A stretch of 64,000 nt of DNA from Rhynochetos jubatus (Eukaryota > Chordata > Aves > Eurypygiformes > Rhynochetidae): the NCBI GenBank assembly GCA_027574665.1, contig CM050659.1, forward strand, positions 18,949,001 through 19,013,000, in the 5' to 3' direction. Position 1 is the first letter of the stretch. Every line of letters starts with the position of its first letter. A program made the translations under genes and the position numbers. This document shows positions 1 to 12,100 of the stretch, in pieces. The notes beneath the pieces are model-generated. The model did no database searches. It had not been told where the DNA came from and saw only the letters and a program-made list of their open reading frames with translations.

Positions 1-3000
1 TGTCGAAAAACAAAAGGGCAGGGAGCAGATCGTGGAGGTAAAATAGGCAGAGCTCCTGCAAAGAACCAGACCAGGGAGTAAGCTTTCCCCGTACCAGCCA
101 CACAGACATGCAAACTGCCGTGCTGCTGAACTGTAGGTAGAAACGGAGATGGACTGCAGTTTTCTTCTGTTTTGTAACAGACCAACTGTGAGCAGTGAAC
201 ACAGGCGTGCATTAACACACTGTAGCTCTAAACAATCTCATCTCAACTTGCTAAAATTAATGAAAAAGTCATTGCAGTGACCAGGAGTGATGATACCTTT
301 TCTAAATAAGATGTGTCAAGGATGGTTCTGAAACAACTCTTAGACAATACTGAAAATCAACAAAAAATAAGACTTTTAAGATGGATGATCATAACAATTC
401 AACTCTTCTCCCCTGTTTCCCCCATATCTCATCAATTATCCACAAAAATGCCTGCATTTCCTGCATATTTTGCTTATGGTCCTGCTTATTCCTGCTTATT
501 TTGCTGTGGTCATCAGCAGACTTTCTCATGGGGTCTTGCTCTATATTACAAAGAAATTTGGTTCCAATTTCCCCCCTCAACTTTATACACCATGTATATT
601 GGATATATTAGATTTTTCTTGAGGGAAAGGGAAATGCATTTGAAATAAAACATCAAGAAAACACTCAACAAATTTACAAGGACAAGCTGGCAAGTCCCCA
701 GACTTAAGGTGGTTTTCACAGAACGTGAGTGGGCCTGACATTTGGCTCATTTAGCCCCCTAACTTCTGCTTTACCCACCTTCAATAAAATCAAAGCAAGA
801 GAAAATGCTGCTTTCAGATCCAGCTTTGTTTTCACTGGCTCTACACTTATTTTAACTACTCAATCATCTCAGCTGCTCACTCAGAATCTTTCCAGCCTTT
901 GGAGATATTTTGACTGCTGTGTTTCTTATAATTGCAAGCATTTATTTCCAATTGGTGTATCTTTTATACAAGTAGAACTATAATTGCAAAGCAGTTCAGC
1001 TCCGAGGCAGTCTCTTCACAGTCAAATCAGCTCCTGCATTAATTCAATTTTATAGCTGACTTCTCTGGGGCATATGGAGGTTAAGTGTCAATTGCCAGGG
1101 CGCATCAGCTATTTGCAAATATGCCCCATGGTTTGGTGGTTGGACCTGATGGTTTGGTGCCTTACAAAGGTGATACCCCATCACAGTATCACCTTTTTCC
1201 AGCAAACTGAACTGTGATTTGAGGAAAGGGAAACCATCACAAATTTTCCCGAGCTTTAAGTTAGCAAACATTTAAATGACGGGGGAAAAAAGGCAAGATT
1301 CACCATTAAAAGTTTGTTGACATACCTGAAGGAAAGTTAGCAAGTAGATGGCACTTAGACTTCAAATTCTGGTGGCAGTGAATTGTACTTTACAGAGGAC
1401 AGCTAGCAAACGTTCTGGGCAACAAACCCTAGCTTGGGGATCAATGTAATGGAGAAAAAGAGGACAAAAACCCATCAATACAAATACATGTGAGTGCACA
1501 GGCATTAACTAATCGAACCTTTAGACATTCACCGCTTCCAGGCCTTAATGACAGCTGACAGACACAGTGTCAGGATGTATCAATACCATGTACAATCAGC
1601 TGTACTACCCATGTGCACCCTGTGAGCTTTCCCAGAGCATTATGCCATTAGAGACAAAGGTTTAAACAAATACTGTATGTGTATTGATTTTTAGTGATAA
1701 AAATATCAGGTTAAGTATGTGGACTTTTAGAACAGTATTTCTGATCCTCTTCAGGTGAGAGGATGCTAGAGGAGAGCTGGGAGGAAGAGCTCACGGAGGG
1801 ATGAAGGAGACTGTCTGCTCAGTGGGGGACCAGGCAAGGCAGAGCAGCGACAGAATGAGAGCTATAGCCAGCCAAGATAGCAGAGCTGTCAAGTCCCTGA
1901 TACTGTTTGCTTCCCACCAGAAATGGAACCATGAGCACATTTCCCCAGTCTACAAATTCCTAATAATGTTCTTAATTCTCTCTCAAACAGCACTTGCAAC
2001 CCATGCATACGCACAGGCCTCCTGCTGCAGACATACAGTACAAACAAGAGGCTGAGGCTCTGCCAGACACCCAAAAAGCCAGTCCTGGCCCTGCCCAGCA
2101 AGTGCCCCGCAGCAATTCCTGTGCAAAGCCATGGAAAAGATTGAAAGCTTACTGACAGCAGCAAGGATTGACTACACGGTGCTCACCTCTCCTTGCACAG
2201 GGCCGGTTTATTATACCTATGAATTAGTTGCAATCAATGACGTGGCTTCCTATACAGAGGCAATCACAACAATAAACCTGACTTTACTAGACCCTATTTA
2301 CACTGCCAGGGTGTATTTTAAAGCTATAAAACTCGTACAGATTTGCAGGGCTTGCTTTACTTTCAAAGCAGGCAATGGGACCTAGTTAGCAATCACCACT
2401 ACCCTCACCGGGTTTGATAGTTTAGATCTAGACTCCCACCTATCCCATAGGAAACTTCCATTAATAACCCTACTGCATTGCATTCACTTGGAGCTCTTCA
2501 ACTCCTTAAAGGGACTAACGAGCCTTAAGAGAAAAAAGAAATCTCCAGGAACAGGAGAAATATCCTTGTCTCCCTTTTACAAACGGGGCCAACTGCACAA
2601 ATATTTGGAGTGCTCTGTGAGAAGGCAGTGACAGGGCGAAAGAAATGAAGTCCCAGGGTGGTGTTCTGACCATTCCCTTTTCCCAGCTGAGTACATTGTT
2701 GAATATGTACATCATATGGCCTAATGCTAAAGGAAGAAAAGACAGTTCCCTTTCACTGCTGGGTTTGTATATTGAAGGAGTCCTAGGAAGTTAACATTGT
2801 ACGGACTCTAGCTTCCTGCATTTAACAAAGGCCCAAGACAAACACTTTCTGCTCAGCCTCAGAAAAGGGGCACAGCCTCCTTGCTGTCTTTCCAGCGGAG
2901 ATGACGACTTGGAGACTGCACAGCAAGCAAGGTCCTGCCCCACCTTTAGTGTTCCTTCAGCTTCAGTTCCATGCTTCTGTATAAGCATTCCGGGAGGCCT

Positions 3001-5163
3001 TCTGACAGAGAGATCAAAGGAGGTGCTGAACCCTGAACAGCCTCTTCCTAACAAAAAAATGCCTGAGGAAATAAAACTCAAGAATACGAGGGACTGTGTT
3101 CAGTTAGCATCTTCATAGCCTATAGAAGACAGACAATAGCAGGCAACCAAGAGAAAGACGGGAAATTTTTGCCTGGAGCCTTTAAAGACCAATTTCCTCC
3201 AGGCCACAAAAGTTATTTGAAATCAAGTTTATGCTTCGGATTTCAGGACGCTTAGCACAGCAAAATGGATCAGCATAGGGAAATGCACATCCCTCATCTG
3301 GTCCTTTAGGCCACCATCCTGCAGCCAGCCTCCCCCCAGAACACACTTCAAGCCACTGCAGGACCTCAGCGAAAGCCCCCCCTTTGACTTCTGAGCACCG
3401 AGTTTCAAATAGACATAGAATGTGGGATGGTTTAGAATTCAGACTACATTCTGCAGCAAAAGGCAACTGACAGGTTAAATTTTTACTGTCTTATTAAAGC
3501 ACATTAGAGGACTTTGTTCTGACAAAATGTGGTTGATTGCTTTCCTCTCTGGGAACCCTACAAGCTAACTAACAATGAACTCGTTAATCCAATGACAGTA
3601 AACAAAGTCAGGTTTACCCTCTGCAACTCCACAGAACAGGATCTTCAGAGTCAATCATAAAGCTATATAGAGCCAGCAAGGTTTCTATTCAATTTTCACA
3701 TCCCTTGAGCACATCGGAAACTCAACAAACAAAGCCCCTTTGCTCTCCGTGCAAGTCAGCCAAGCAAACTGCACTCCAAGGTCCACGTTGAGGGAACATG
3801 GTGAACAGCGTGGGATCCCACAAACGACTTCGCTGAAACAGGGTACGACCCAACGTGGCAGCAGGCACTGGGAGCTGACCTTGCACAGCTGAGCCCACCG
3901 TACTCTTCTAGAGGGTAATGTTTCTAGCATGAAATTCCCAGGTTTTTTGCCAGCCCCTCGCTGGTGTGTCCCTAGCCAGATCATGACTGGTTTAGGCAGG
4001 CATAAGAAAGCAGCACAAACAGCAGTTTACATTAGGACTCATGCTACTGCCTCCACTGATAACTGTGAGGGGAGGAGTTTACAAAGTTAATGAATACTGC
4101 TCTTGTAATTTCCACAGAAGGAGGGAGAGTTTAAGAAAGCTTAAGGTCCTTTTCCAAGGTTCACCAATAATAAAGAAAGAGCAGCCATTGTGAAGTCCGG
4201 ATAAGCAACTAGATAACATTTAATATCAATAAAATACTCTCCCAGGATCCAGTAGGGGGTCATAATTCCCCATAGCAACAGACGACATTCAGCTCCTACC
4301 CTTGACTAGATATCCAGAACAAACAACCATTCACATAAAGAGATCCATTCACAGCCTTCACACTGCATTCAGTCAACACCCCCCTCACCGCCCTCTGTCC
4401 CCACACCTTGGCTTCTCCGAGGAAGAAGACAGGTCCCAGTGTGCTGAACTCTTTTTACCTACTATCTGCCTTGAGGAGCCTCTGACAGCGGTTCTGAAAG
4501 ATTTCTGCTATTCAGCAGTGCCTGGAGCATCATGTGCTGCCCTCCTAGTGAGTGTGTGTGTAGCACTAATGGAAAGCAGCTGGTGGGCCGAAGCTGACTT
4601 TGAAAAAAACTAACAGGAGGAAATGCCTTTCATAGAGTCACACAGGCTCAGTCTGTAATTGTGTGAGAAGCCAAAAGGATAAGAAGGGGGAAGGGCAAAG
4701 GAGACAAAAACATTCATAAGCTACTACAGAAAACAGTGGAAATGCACTGTTACCAGCGCAGGAGCTGAGAGAGTAAATGCCCCTGTCCCCTGCATGCTGC
4801 CCTGTCTCCACGGACTCGCCCCCCACTCTGCAGTCGTGCCATTTGCTACATCACTGCCCAACGGTCACGCGACCGCAGCACACACAGACCTGTGTCACCT
4901 CCAACCCAAGGCAGGTACCAGCAGCAGAGCAGCAGTTAGTTTGTACTCAGCTCGAGAGGCCACGCTGAAGTCCAAGCTACCACTGCTTTGCAACACTGGG
5001 CACCCGTGCCAGACATTAACCTGCTGTGGACACGCCACTTCAACCCCCCTCATACACCTAATTACTCTGCAGTGCTTATTAGCATGACCTTGTGTAGTTG
5101 CTGTCAGTGTGGGTATCTCCACTGCAAGTTTGTATCTGCTCTGACAATAGAGCAAATATCTAC
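1..5163. other. Gene-poor left flank, no supported exon
   Basis: AT-rich, unique-looking sequence. All open frames are short (under about 105 codons), overlap on opposite strands and show no recognisable domain. A few isolated splice-like sites occur, for example a minus-strand donor near 1327, but none pairs into a convincing exon. It is probably intron or downstream sequence of the minus-strand transcription unit that starts at the CpG island near 28.8 kb; that link is inferred from orientation only. Confidence 0.5.
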
Positions 5164-5255
5164 CTGTTTGCCAAAAGCTCAGTGAAGTGTTTCTGTAGAG
5201 CCTGGTAGTAATTTATCACATCATTTTTCCAGTGCATTTTCTGGTCTGCACCAGC
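5164..5255 (-). CDS. Candidate orphan internal exon, minus strand (92 bp)
   Basis: On the minus strand a strong polypyrimidine acceptor (ending tttctccag) is followed by 92 bp with a good donor (AACAG then gtagat). Only one of the three frames is open. It gives a 31-residue, charged and aromatic helical segment that starts AGADQKMHWKND and ends HFTELLANR; the other two frames contain TGA. The exon length is not a multiple of three (remainder 2). I do not recognise the family. It could be an internal exon of the minus-strand gene whose CpG-island exon ends at 28840. It could also be a lncRNA exon, or chance in 28 kb of intron. Confidence 0.35.
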
Positions 5256-6284
5256 CTGGAGAAACACAACAGAACTTTGCTTAAATCCAGACTGGCACTA
5301 ACATAGTCATGATCTAAGCATGTGCAAGAGCTCAGCCAGTATTTTGGGCCCAGAATGCCTTCCTTTTAAAGGAATGTACATTAAATGACCCAGCTGAATT
5401 GCACCATTTGGCATTAGCATAGGCATTAGTCAGTGCTTTTCCCACATAGTAATTCTTTTACTTCAAACCACCACACTGGGGGAATTTCAGGAAACAGCTG
5501 GAATGAGGATCTTCTTCCACTCTTCCTAAAGAGAAGTAAAAGAAGCAACAGAGTCATCCAGCAACCATGCTAAGGAGCTAGGCCATTGCCAGCAGTAGGA
5601 GATACTCAGATCTGCTTGACATGGATGTAGTTGGAGTAGCTGGGAAGGAGGGGGAACATGTATTTAAAAATCAACAAGGATGTAACCAAAGGCTGCCTTT
5701 GCCAGTTAGGGAGCTACACTCCGTAAACAGTACTGCCTTTGGAAACAGTTTCAAGAGCAAAGCAACAGGAAATATCAAGCCACTATCACTAAAGAGCAGA
5801 CATGCCTCATGCTAGCCGAGTCGAGATGTCAGAGTCAAGTATGGGAATAAAAGTAAAGCTCACTGTCTGCCTCTCCATGCGGCAAATCCAACAAATACCT
5901 GTACCTTCCATCCCAGATCAGTGTGGTGGGCATATTTGGCCACCGTTTTCTAGCCTCTGTGTGTGCTTTTTACCCCCTCTCCAAACTCCTAAATAATTCT
6001 GCTCCCTAAATAACCTGTGGCCTCCCAGCACAATGTTAGATGGCTGGTATCTGACCTGTGGTGTGCAGAGCCCCGGGAGTCCATGAGATCAGCAAACGGC
6101 AGCTAAGGGAAGGAGTTTACCATCAGCTGGCTTCAGCATGCTCTACAGGGGCTTGAAAAACTGCATGTCTGAGAGAACTCCATGGAAATTGCCAGTATAT
6201 GCAAACTGTGAAGGTGACAATTATTAGTTTAGACAGTAAAATCTTTGAGACAGCGCTCATCTTTTAAACATATCGTAGCAGATG

Positions 6285-6450
6285 GAGACTACTGGGCTGG
6301 GACTTGGGAGAATTGGCTGATTTTCCTGGCTCTGTCGCTGGTAAGAGGGCAATTTGCTGGATTGCTGACAGTAGCGGAGTTCTTTATCACTCGGCCTTGA
6401 GTTTCTTTACCTGTGGAATCGAGATGGTCACACTGAACGCCTGGAAAACT
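6285..6450 (+). repeat. MIR-like SINE relic
   Basis: The order of sub-motifs follows the MIR consensus: a 'ctgggacttgg'-type segment, then 'cctggctctgtcgctggtaa', then 'cggccttgagtttctttacc' and 'gtggaatcgagatgg'. The last two correspond to the MIR 'gcctcagtttcctcatctgtaaaatgggga' region. It is heavily diverged, as expected of an old amniote SINE in a bird. The identification is by eye and the boundaries are approximate. Confidence 0.45.
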
Positions 6451-9062
6451 TAACGAGCCCTAAGGAGGAGGGACTCCTCCTACGCTCTACCTCCATTATG
6501 GGAGACCCTCATGCTGGAATCATAACAGTTGACACTGCTAACAAGTGCTACCACTACACAAAAGATAACAAAACCCGTAACATTTTGCAAGAGTAGCCTG
6601 CATATCACCCATGCCGCTCTACTGGAGTCTCACATTGATTTCCAAGATCTTAGTCTCACAAAATGTGAAGACTCATTACATCCTGGGCCTGAAAGGAAGA
6701 GTCTGGAGACATTTTTACCAAATTAAGCTGCTTGAATATTGCAGGGGAAATGAGGCCGAAACAATAGCAAACTGAATGCCAGAAATGAAACACGGGACTT
6801 TGGGCTATGTCTAAAGCTTGATTTTTCTTTTTTTAAGGTTTTTCCAAAACAGTCATTTATCCCTCAATTTGTGAGTTAAAGAGCAGCTCAAGGATGGGAA
6901 AAATTTTTTTTAAATCTTCAGATAGATCAAACTTCCCAAGACTTCCATGAGAAGATAACACAGATATCTAATGCGCAAGAATTCAAAGCGCGCTGAAAAA
7001 AGGAGAGGCTAACCAAAATTTCCAGAGCGAACTGTGTTACAAATTTTCATTCTGAAGATCAAATTGTCATAAAAACAGTCAGCCATCTTTTGGCCATGAG
7101 AGAGCAAGTAAGATGCAGGCTTCGCGGTCTCAGAGGCTGCCTTTGGCAGGAAGCTCAGGAAACCTCTCTTCATGTGAAGTCCCAAAACCTAGTGGGGGCA
7201 ACATCTACTGCCTCCACACACACAAAAATAAAACCAAGGCCAGCTCCTTCCCATGTTGAAACATACTGTGTTTGTCTGGCTAAACCGCCCGAGTTCCCAC
7301 TGCCTGTGGGTATTTCTGGAATCCAGATCCCATTGCAGCTCTGGATCAAGGAAGGCCTGGAGTGGTTTCCACGCTTGCAGCAGGAGCTGTTCTGAGGCCG
7401 CGTGTGAAGTTTAAGGGTCTCCCTCCTTTTCCGCTACAGGAAACCTCCAGCTGTCCCAGCTCTTCTCTCCTGGCTGCTCTCTCTGGAGCCCCAAGTTAGG
7501 CAGCTCCTGCAGCACATGGAGAACTGTTAGAGCCAAGGGAGATTATGCATGTGCTTAAAGCAGTCCCAGAGCCATTTCTGTCCCAAGGGCATCTGACTTT
7601 TATCTTTAGTATGAGCAACCACTAAAAAGGGACCCTACTTCTCCAGAATTCCAGACACAAATACCTCTCTAAAATAGGATCATCTAAAATAAGATTATCT
7701 GAGCTAATGCTGTTTTGCACCAATGGAATATCCGTCTGTTTTGAAGAAGGCGGTACAGTAACATCAGGGACTACAGAGGGTACATGACAGTAGGAAAACC
7801 CAGGAGGGTAACACCAGTGACAACGAAAGGACTGCAAAATAGGGTACTGACAAGTAGGCAAGGGGAGCGAGGGAATCAGATGGGGATAGACATCCTGTAC
7901 AGTCTTCACAGGCCAAGGCTGCAAGAAAGGAAGCAGTAAGACAGCTTGCATTCTTTGAAGGAAAGTAATTAAATTTCAACTTCTGGGACATTCTTTTCAC
8001 TAAACTGAGATAATAGAAAACAGTTTGACTGCTAGATTCAACCAGCAAACAATTCCTCTGCACCTCTGTCAGATCTGTATTTTCCCACATACACAGACAG
8101 CTTGACGATTAACGCGATGTCTGCATCATAATTCTGAGCTAGAGCATCCAAATACATCCCATTTGTATCCGAACTACTGTGCGGATCAGAACTGCGTTGT
8201 TAGTTGAGTGATACTCACAAGCCCTGGCAAAAGTGCACAGTTAACATATTTCTGAGAATGAATAAGCAATAAATGAATTCATCATGAATAAAAGTCAAAC
8301 ATTTATTCACTAATTAACACCAGATCCTTGAAACTTGGAGGCCAAAAGAAACAACCACCACAAAAATCTGAAGCTGGAATGCTGCCTTAGCTTTGGCTCA
8401 ACAGTTAAAAAGCAAAAGCTTTGGCTTTGTCTGCACAGCCAAGTTACCCTGCTCTGACTGAGAGCTACAACCCCCTCTAACAGCCACAAAGACGCCAGCG
8501 TGCTGTAGCACGGTGACAGCATACGACAGACCACAGAACACCTTGCCACCTGTGCATCTCTGTGAATGCAGCGGCACGCACCGGTGCAACGAAACAGTTA
8601 AAAAACAAATAATGACATGTGCGGCCCAGGTCTCAGGTTTTTCATGTACAGCACGTTGGAAATGTTGAGCTGTTAGCACAACCGTTAACGCGGTGATGCA
8701 CAGTGACAGCTCAGCATCTGCAAGCAAAATCAGACAGGATAGTAACTGACTGACTTTTTAATTTGTTTAAACAATGACTCCCACGATGCTATCTTGACAC
8801 AAATAATTATGTATAATATTACCAATTTTAAAGAAATCAAAAAGTCTGCAGTTAGTATTTTCTATATTCAAAATACTGCTTAAAACTCCTTGACCCATAA
8901 CCCACAGCAGGTTTAATGCAAAACTATAAGCTCGGATCATGTTAGAATAGAGCACCTTGTGCTCAACTGTTTTCTTACAGCAGCAACACTCGGGAGAAAC
9001 TGGGGGAGTGGAAATCAGCCTGGGAAATACCTTGGGTTTTTTCTTTCCTGTTACCCCACAGA

Positions 9063-9136
9063 CAGATTTTACCAGGTTTGGGTGGTAATCAGATTACCTC
9101 AGATTTTACCATGTTTGGCTGGTAACCAGCTCTAGC
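9063..9136. repeat. 37-bp tandem duplication with TAATCAGATTA palindrome
   Basis: Two adjacent copies start with cagattttacca at 9063 and 9100. Within copy 1, 9084-9098 is a near-perfect inverted repeat (ggtaatc / gattacc). It contains TAATCAGATTA at 9086-9096, which fits the P3 consensus TAATYNRATTA bound by dimers of paired-type homeodomains. Copy 2 has lost the palindrome (ggtaaccag). No coding function is seen. Confidence 0.6.
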
Positions 9137-12100
9137 TGCCCTACACCAGCTCAGGTGGGTTATCTACTAGATGCACAGTTTGGACCTACTACAGTTTTGT
9201 CCCACGTTTGTATAGCCAGATTTCAGCTTCTAAAGCCAATTCTAGGTCTTCACATCACAGCTATTAAACTTTCTAGAACTCGGTACAAGGAGGAAATGAC
9301 AAATTAATCTTCCCAGTTGGCTGTAAGGGTACAAAGCTAGAAACTTTGAGCAGCAGAAGTTTCTGTATAAGAGAACACAAGGCAAAATTATTACAAGCTG
9401 TTTTCATGGCTCAGTCTGCAGAAGAGTGAGAATCACATTCAGCAGATCATTCCAAAGCAGGAAGTTTTTGCTCCAGTGCAAGAGAAGTAGGACAGGCAGC
9501 ATTGGAGGTGCCCATCTGTCAAATACTCAGCACCTTGGTGACAGGGAAAGGGCTGTTCTGCTGAAACCAAACAAACGAGCATGCCTGCTTGGAATTCCTC
9601 TGCCTACAGCCAGCAAACGCACCGCATCACTGTGGCTGCTAAAACAAACACCATCCAGAGAGAAGCACGAACAGAACGAGGAGGACTGGGAGACGTGGAG
9701 TGACTCACTGCTGTATTAAGCCAGAACTGAACTTCTTGCACAGAGATGAGTCAAATGGAATGAATCAACAAAGAGAAATAGTTGATCTTTTTGTTAATAA
9801 ACCAGCACCATTGTACTGACTGTGCTCAACTGCCTGCAGTACCATGGCTCTGCCACCTCCTGACTGATTTTGTTCACCCTCTCTACTGTTCTAGAGTAAG
9901 AAAACAGCACTTAAGCCTCCACACACTGAACACCAGGCATAGCACTCGACGATCCCTATGGGCTGAAGACAAAATACTCGCAAATGTCCAAATACTGTGT
10001 ATAATTGCCTTTTACAGGAACATGCTCACAGGTTGCGTATTTAAAGATTCCCCAAGAGACTCACAATGTCTGGGGAGTCCTTTCACCTAAGCTCACCCTC
10101 TCCAGCTGGGAGAGCTCTCCACTTTCCACAGAAGCACATCCCTTGTTCCATTCAATGCTTTGCCTCCTGCACCCTCCTTAAGCTGTTTCTTGAAGCCCAG
10201 TATTGTCACCCCTGTGTGGATCCAGGGATTGTCTCTGCACTGATGAACTTGCTTTGCTGGGCAGTAACCACCTGTCATCCTCAGATGTTTTCATCTCAAA
10301 AAAAAAACAAACTGAAAAATGAGTGATTCTCACCCTCACTGGGAAATATTGTGTTAAAGTGGCATACTATAAAGACAGGTAAACAAACACTTAAGGATAC
10401 AAAAGTGTTCATGGGGAGCATATCACCTCCGCAGAACTCATCGGCCGTGCAGACAGAGCCCCCAGACGCCCTCGGGACCTCGGCACTAGCTGTGCCACAG
10501 CTCCCAGGCAGCACAAGCTGACTCCAAAGCCCCACGGACTCCTGAGAGCTGCCAGCTCCACTGAGCCTACAGACTGCTGCTGAGCCAAGCCCAGCCCAGG
10601 TATGCTGGGGATGCCACAGCCAGGGATGGCCACGGAACTTGGTGTCTCATTTTCAACAGCCTGAGAGATCTGGAGAGATGGTCCATGTCTAAAATTGTGC
10701 TAAAGAACAAAGTGTCATGTATTGTGGACGGTCAGTAAAGACAGCTACTCAAACCCCGCGGCGATTACATGCCTCTACAAAGTGACAAGAGGCTACAGGA
10801 GGCGAATGAGCTGCTGACAGAGAAGAGCCAACAGTTTTAAACTGCCCCGTCCCCCACAGTGCCAAGTTGCTACTGCAGTAGCAGTTGGTGGAGCTTTAAA
10901 CCACTTCCAATTCACTTGCTAGTGTCCAAGCTAGAACAGCATCTGCCTGCTGTGGACGGGGAACCAAAAGCCCTAAGGACCCTCACAGATATAAAAGCTG
11001 TAAAGAGAGTATTATGCACCAAGGACGAAGGGACTTCTGGCACTCCTTCCACTGTCTCCTGTGAGCTCTCCAACAAGAGGGTTTGGGGCAAAGAGGCGGG
11101 AGGCAGCGACCAGACATCTCTGTTTAGTTGGTTATCCATCAGAGGGAGAGCACTATACCATCTTTGCAATAATCCCAGTAACCACCGAAAGCTCTTCCTG
11201 ACACTCCTCTGAACAGGCCACAACGCAAGCTACAGCAACAGAGCAAAAGCACCTAATCCAGGAAACACGTTTTACTCGATTGCATGATCGTAACATTATT
11301 TTACATTTGCAATGACTTTCATATCTCAAACAACCTAAAAATACAGTGAAAATTATACTGATGCACCCCTTGATCAACTTGCTTTACCCAAATGCTGAAC
11401 TTTTCGCAGGATAAGAGTGCACATCAGCGTTTTTTGACGATTTCGGACTATAAGAAAAGAATACATTATCCCACTGGAAGTGCATAGCTTGGCACAGCAG
11501 AAGACATTCAAATTTAAATATGTCTATAATTCTGGGATTGCTTGTGAAAGGCACCATGAAATCCTGAGTGACCACATTAAGTACAGACCAGTGAAATACA
11601 TTTCCTTACAGTCTGTTATAGAAAGCAGTTCTGGGCTGGCATGCAAAGCCTTCAGCCAGATATTTTATATAGCTTTTAACACATTATATTTGTCTTTGGA
11701 AACTGGCAGTTTGCACTGACCATCAGTGAACCTTATTATTCAAGCAACCACGTTTTCAGCTCATAGCTATGTATTTGGCTGGTACCAAAAACTGTAAATC
11801 GTATGAAAAGATTCCTCCACAGGCTTTAGAAAACTTCAGTGTATCTCTCCAGGTCTAATTTTTCTTTTTTTCTGACACCATACTAGGACCAAGCACAACA
11901 AAACTTTGCAATAAGGATTATGAGCTATAAACTTACTGGAGGAGCAATTTAAGATTATTCAGGTTGCAGATATTGGTTAAAGAGAAACATGAAAGCAATC
12001 TACAACTCTTATTTCAGTGGAATAGCAGCCAAGGCTGGGGCTGTGATGAAGAACTACCTAGATTAGGCTCTGGGCATTCTTTTTATGTGACATCTCATAA

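Noticed and set aside
10859..11223. Overlapping 117- and 103-codon ORFs on opposite strands
   Set aside because: No family motif, no splice signals and mutual overlap; consistent with chance open frames in intron.
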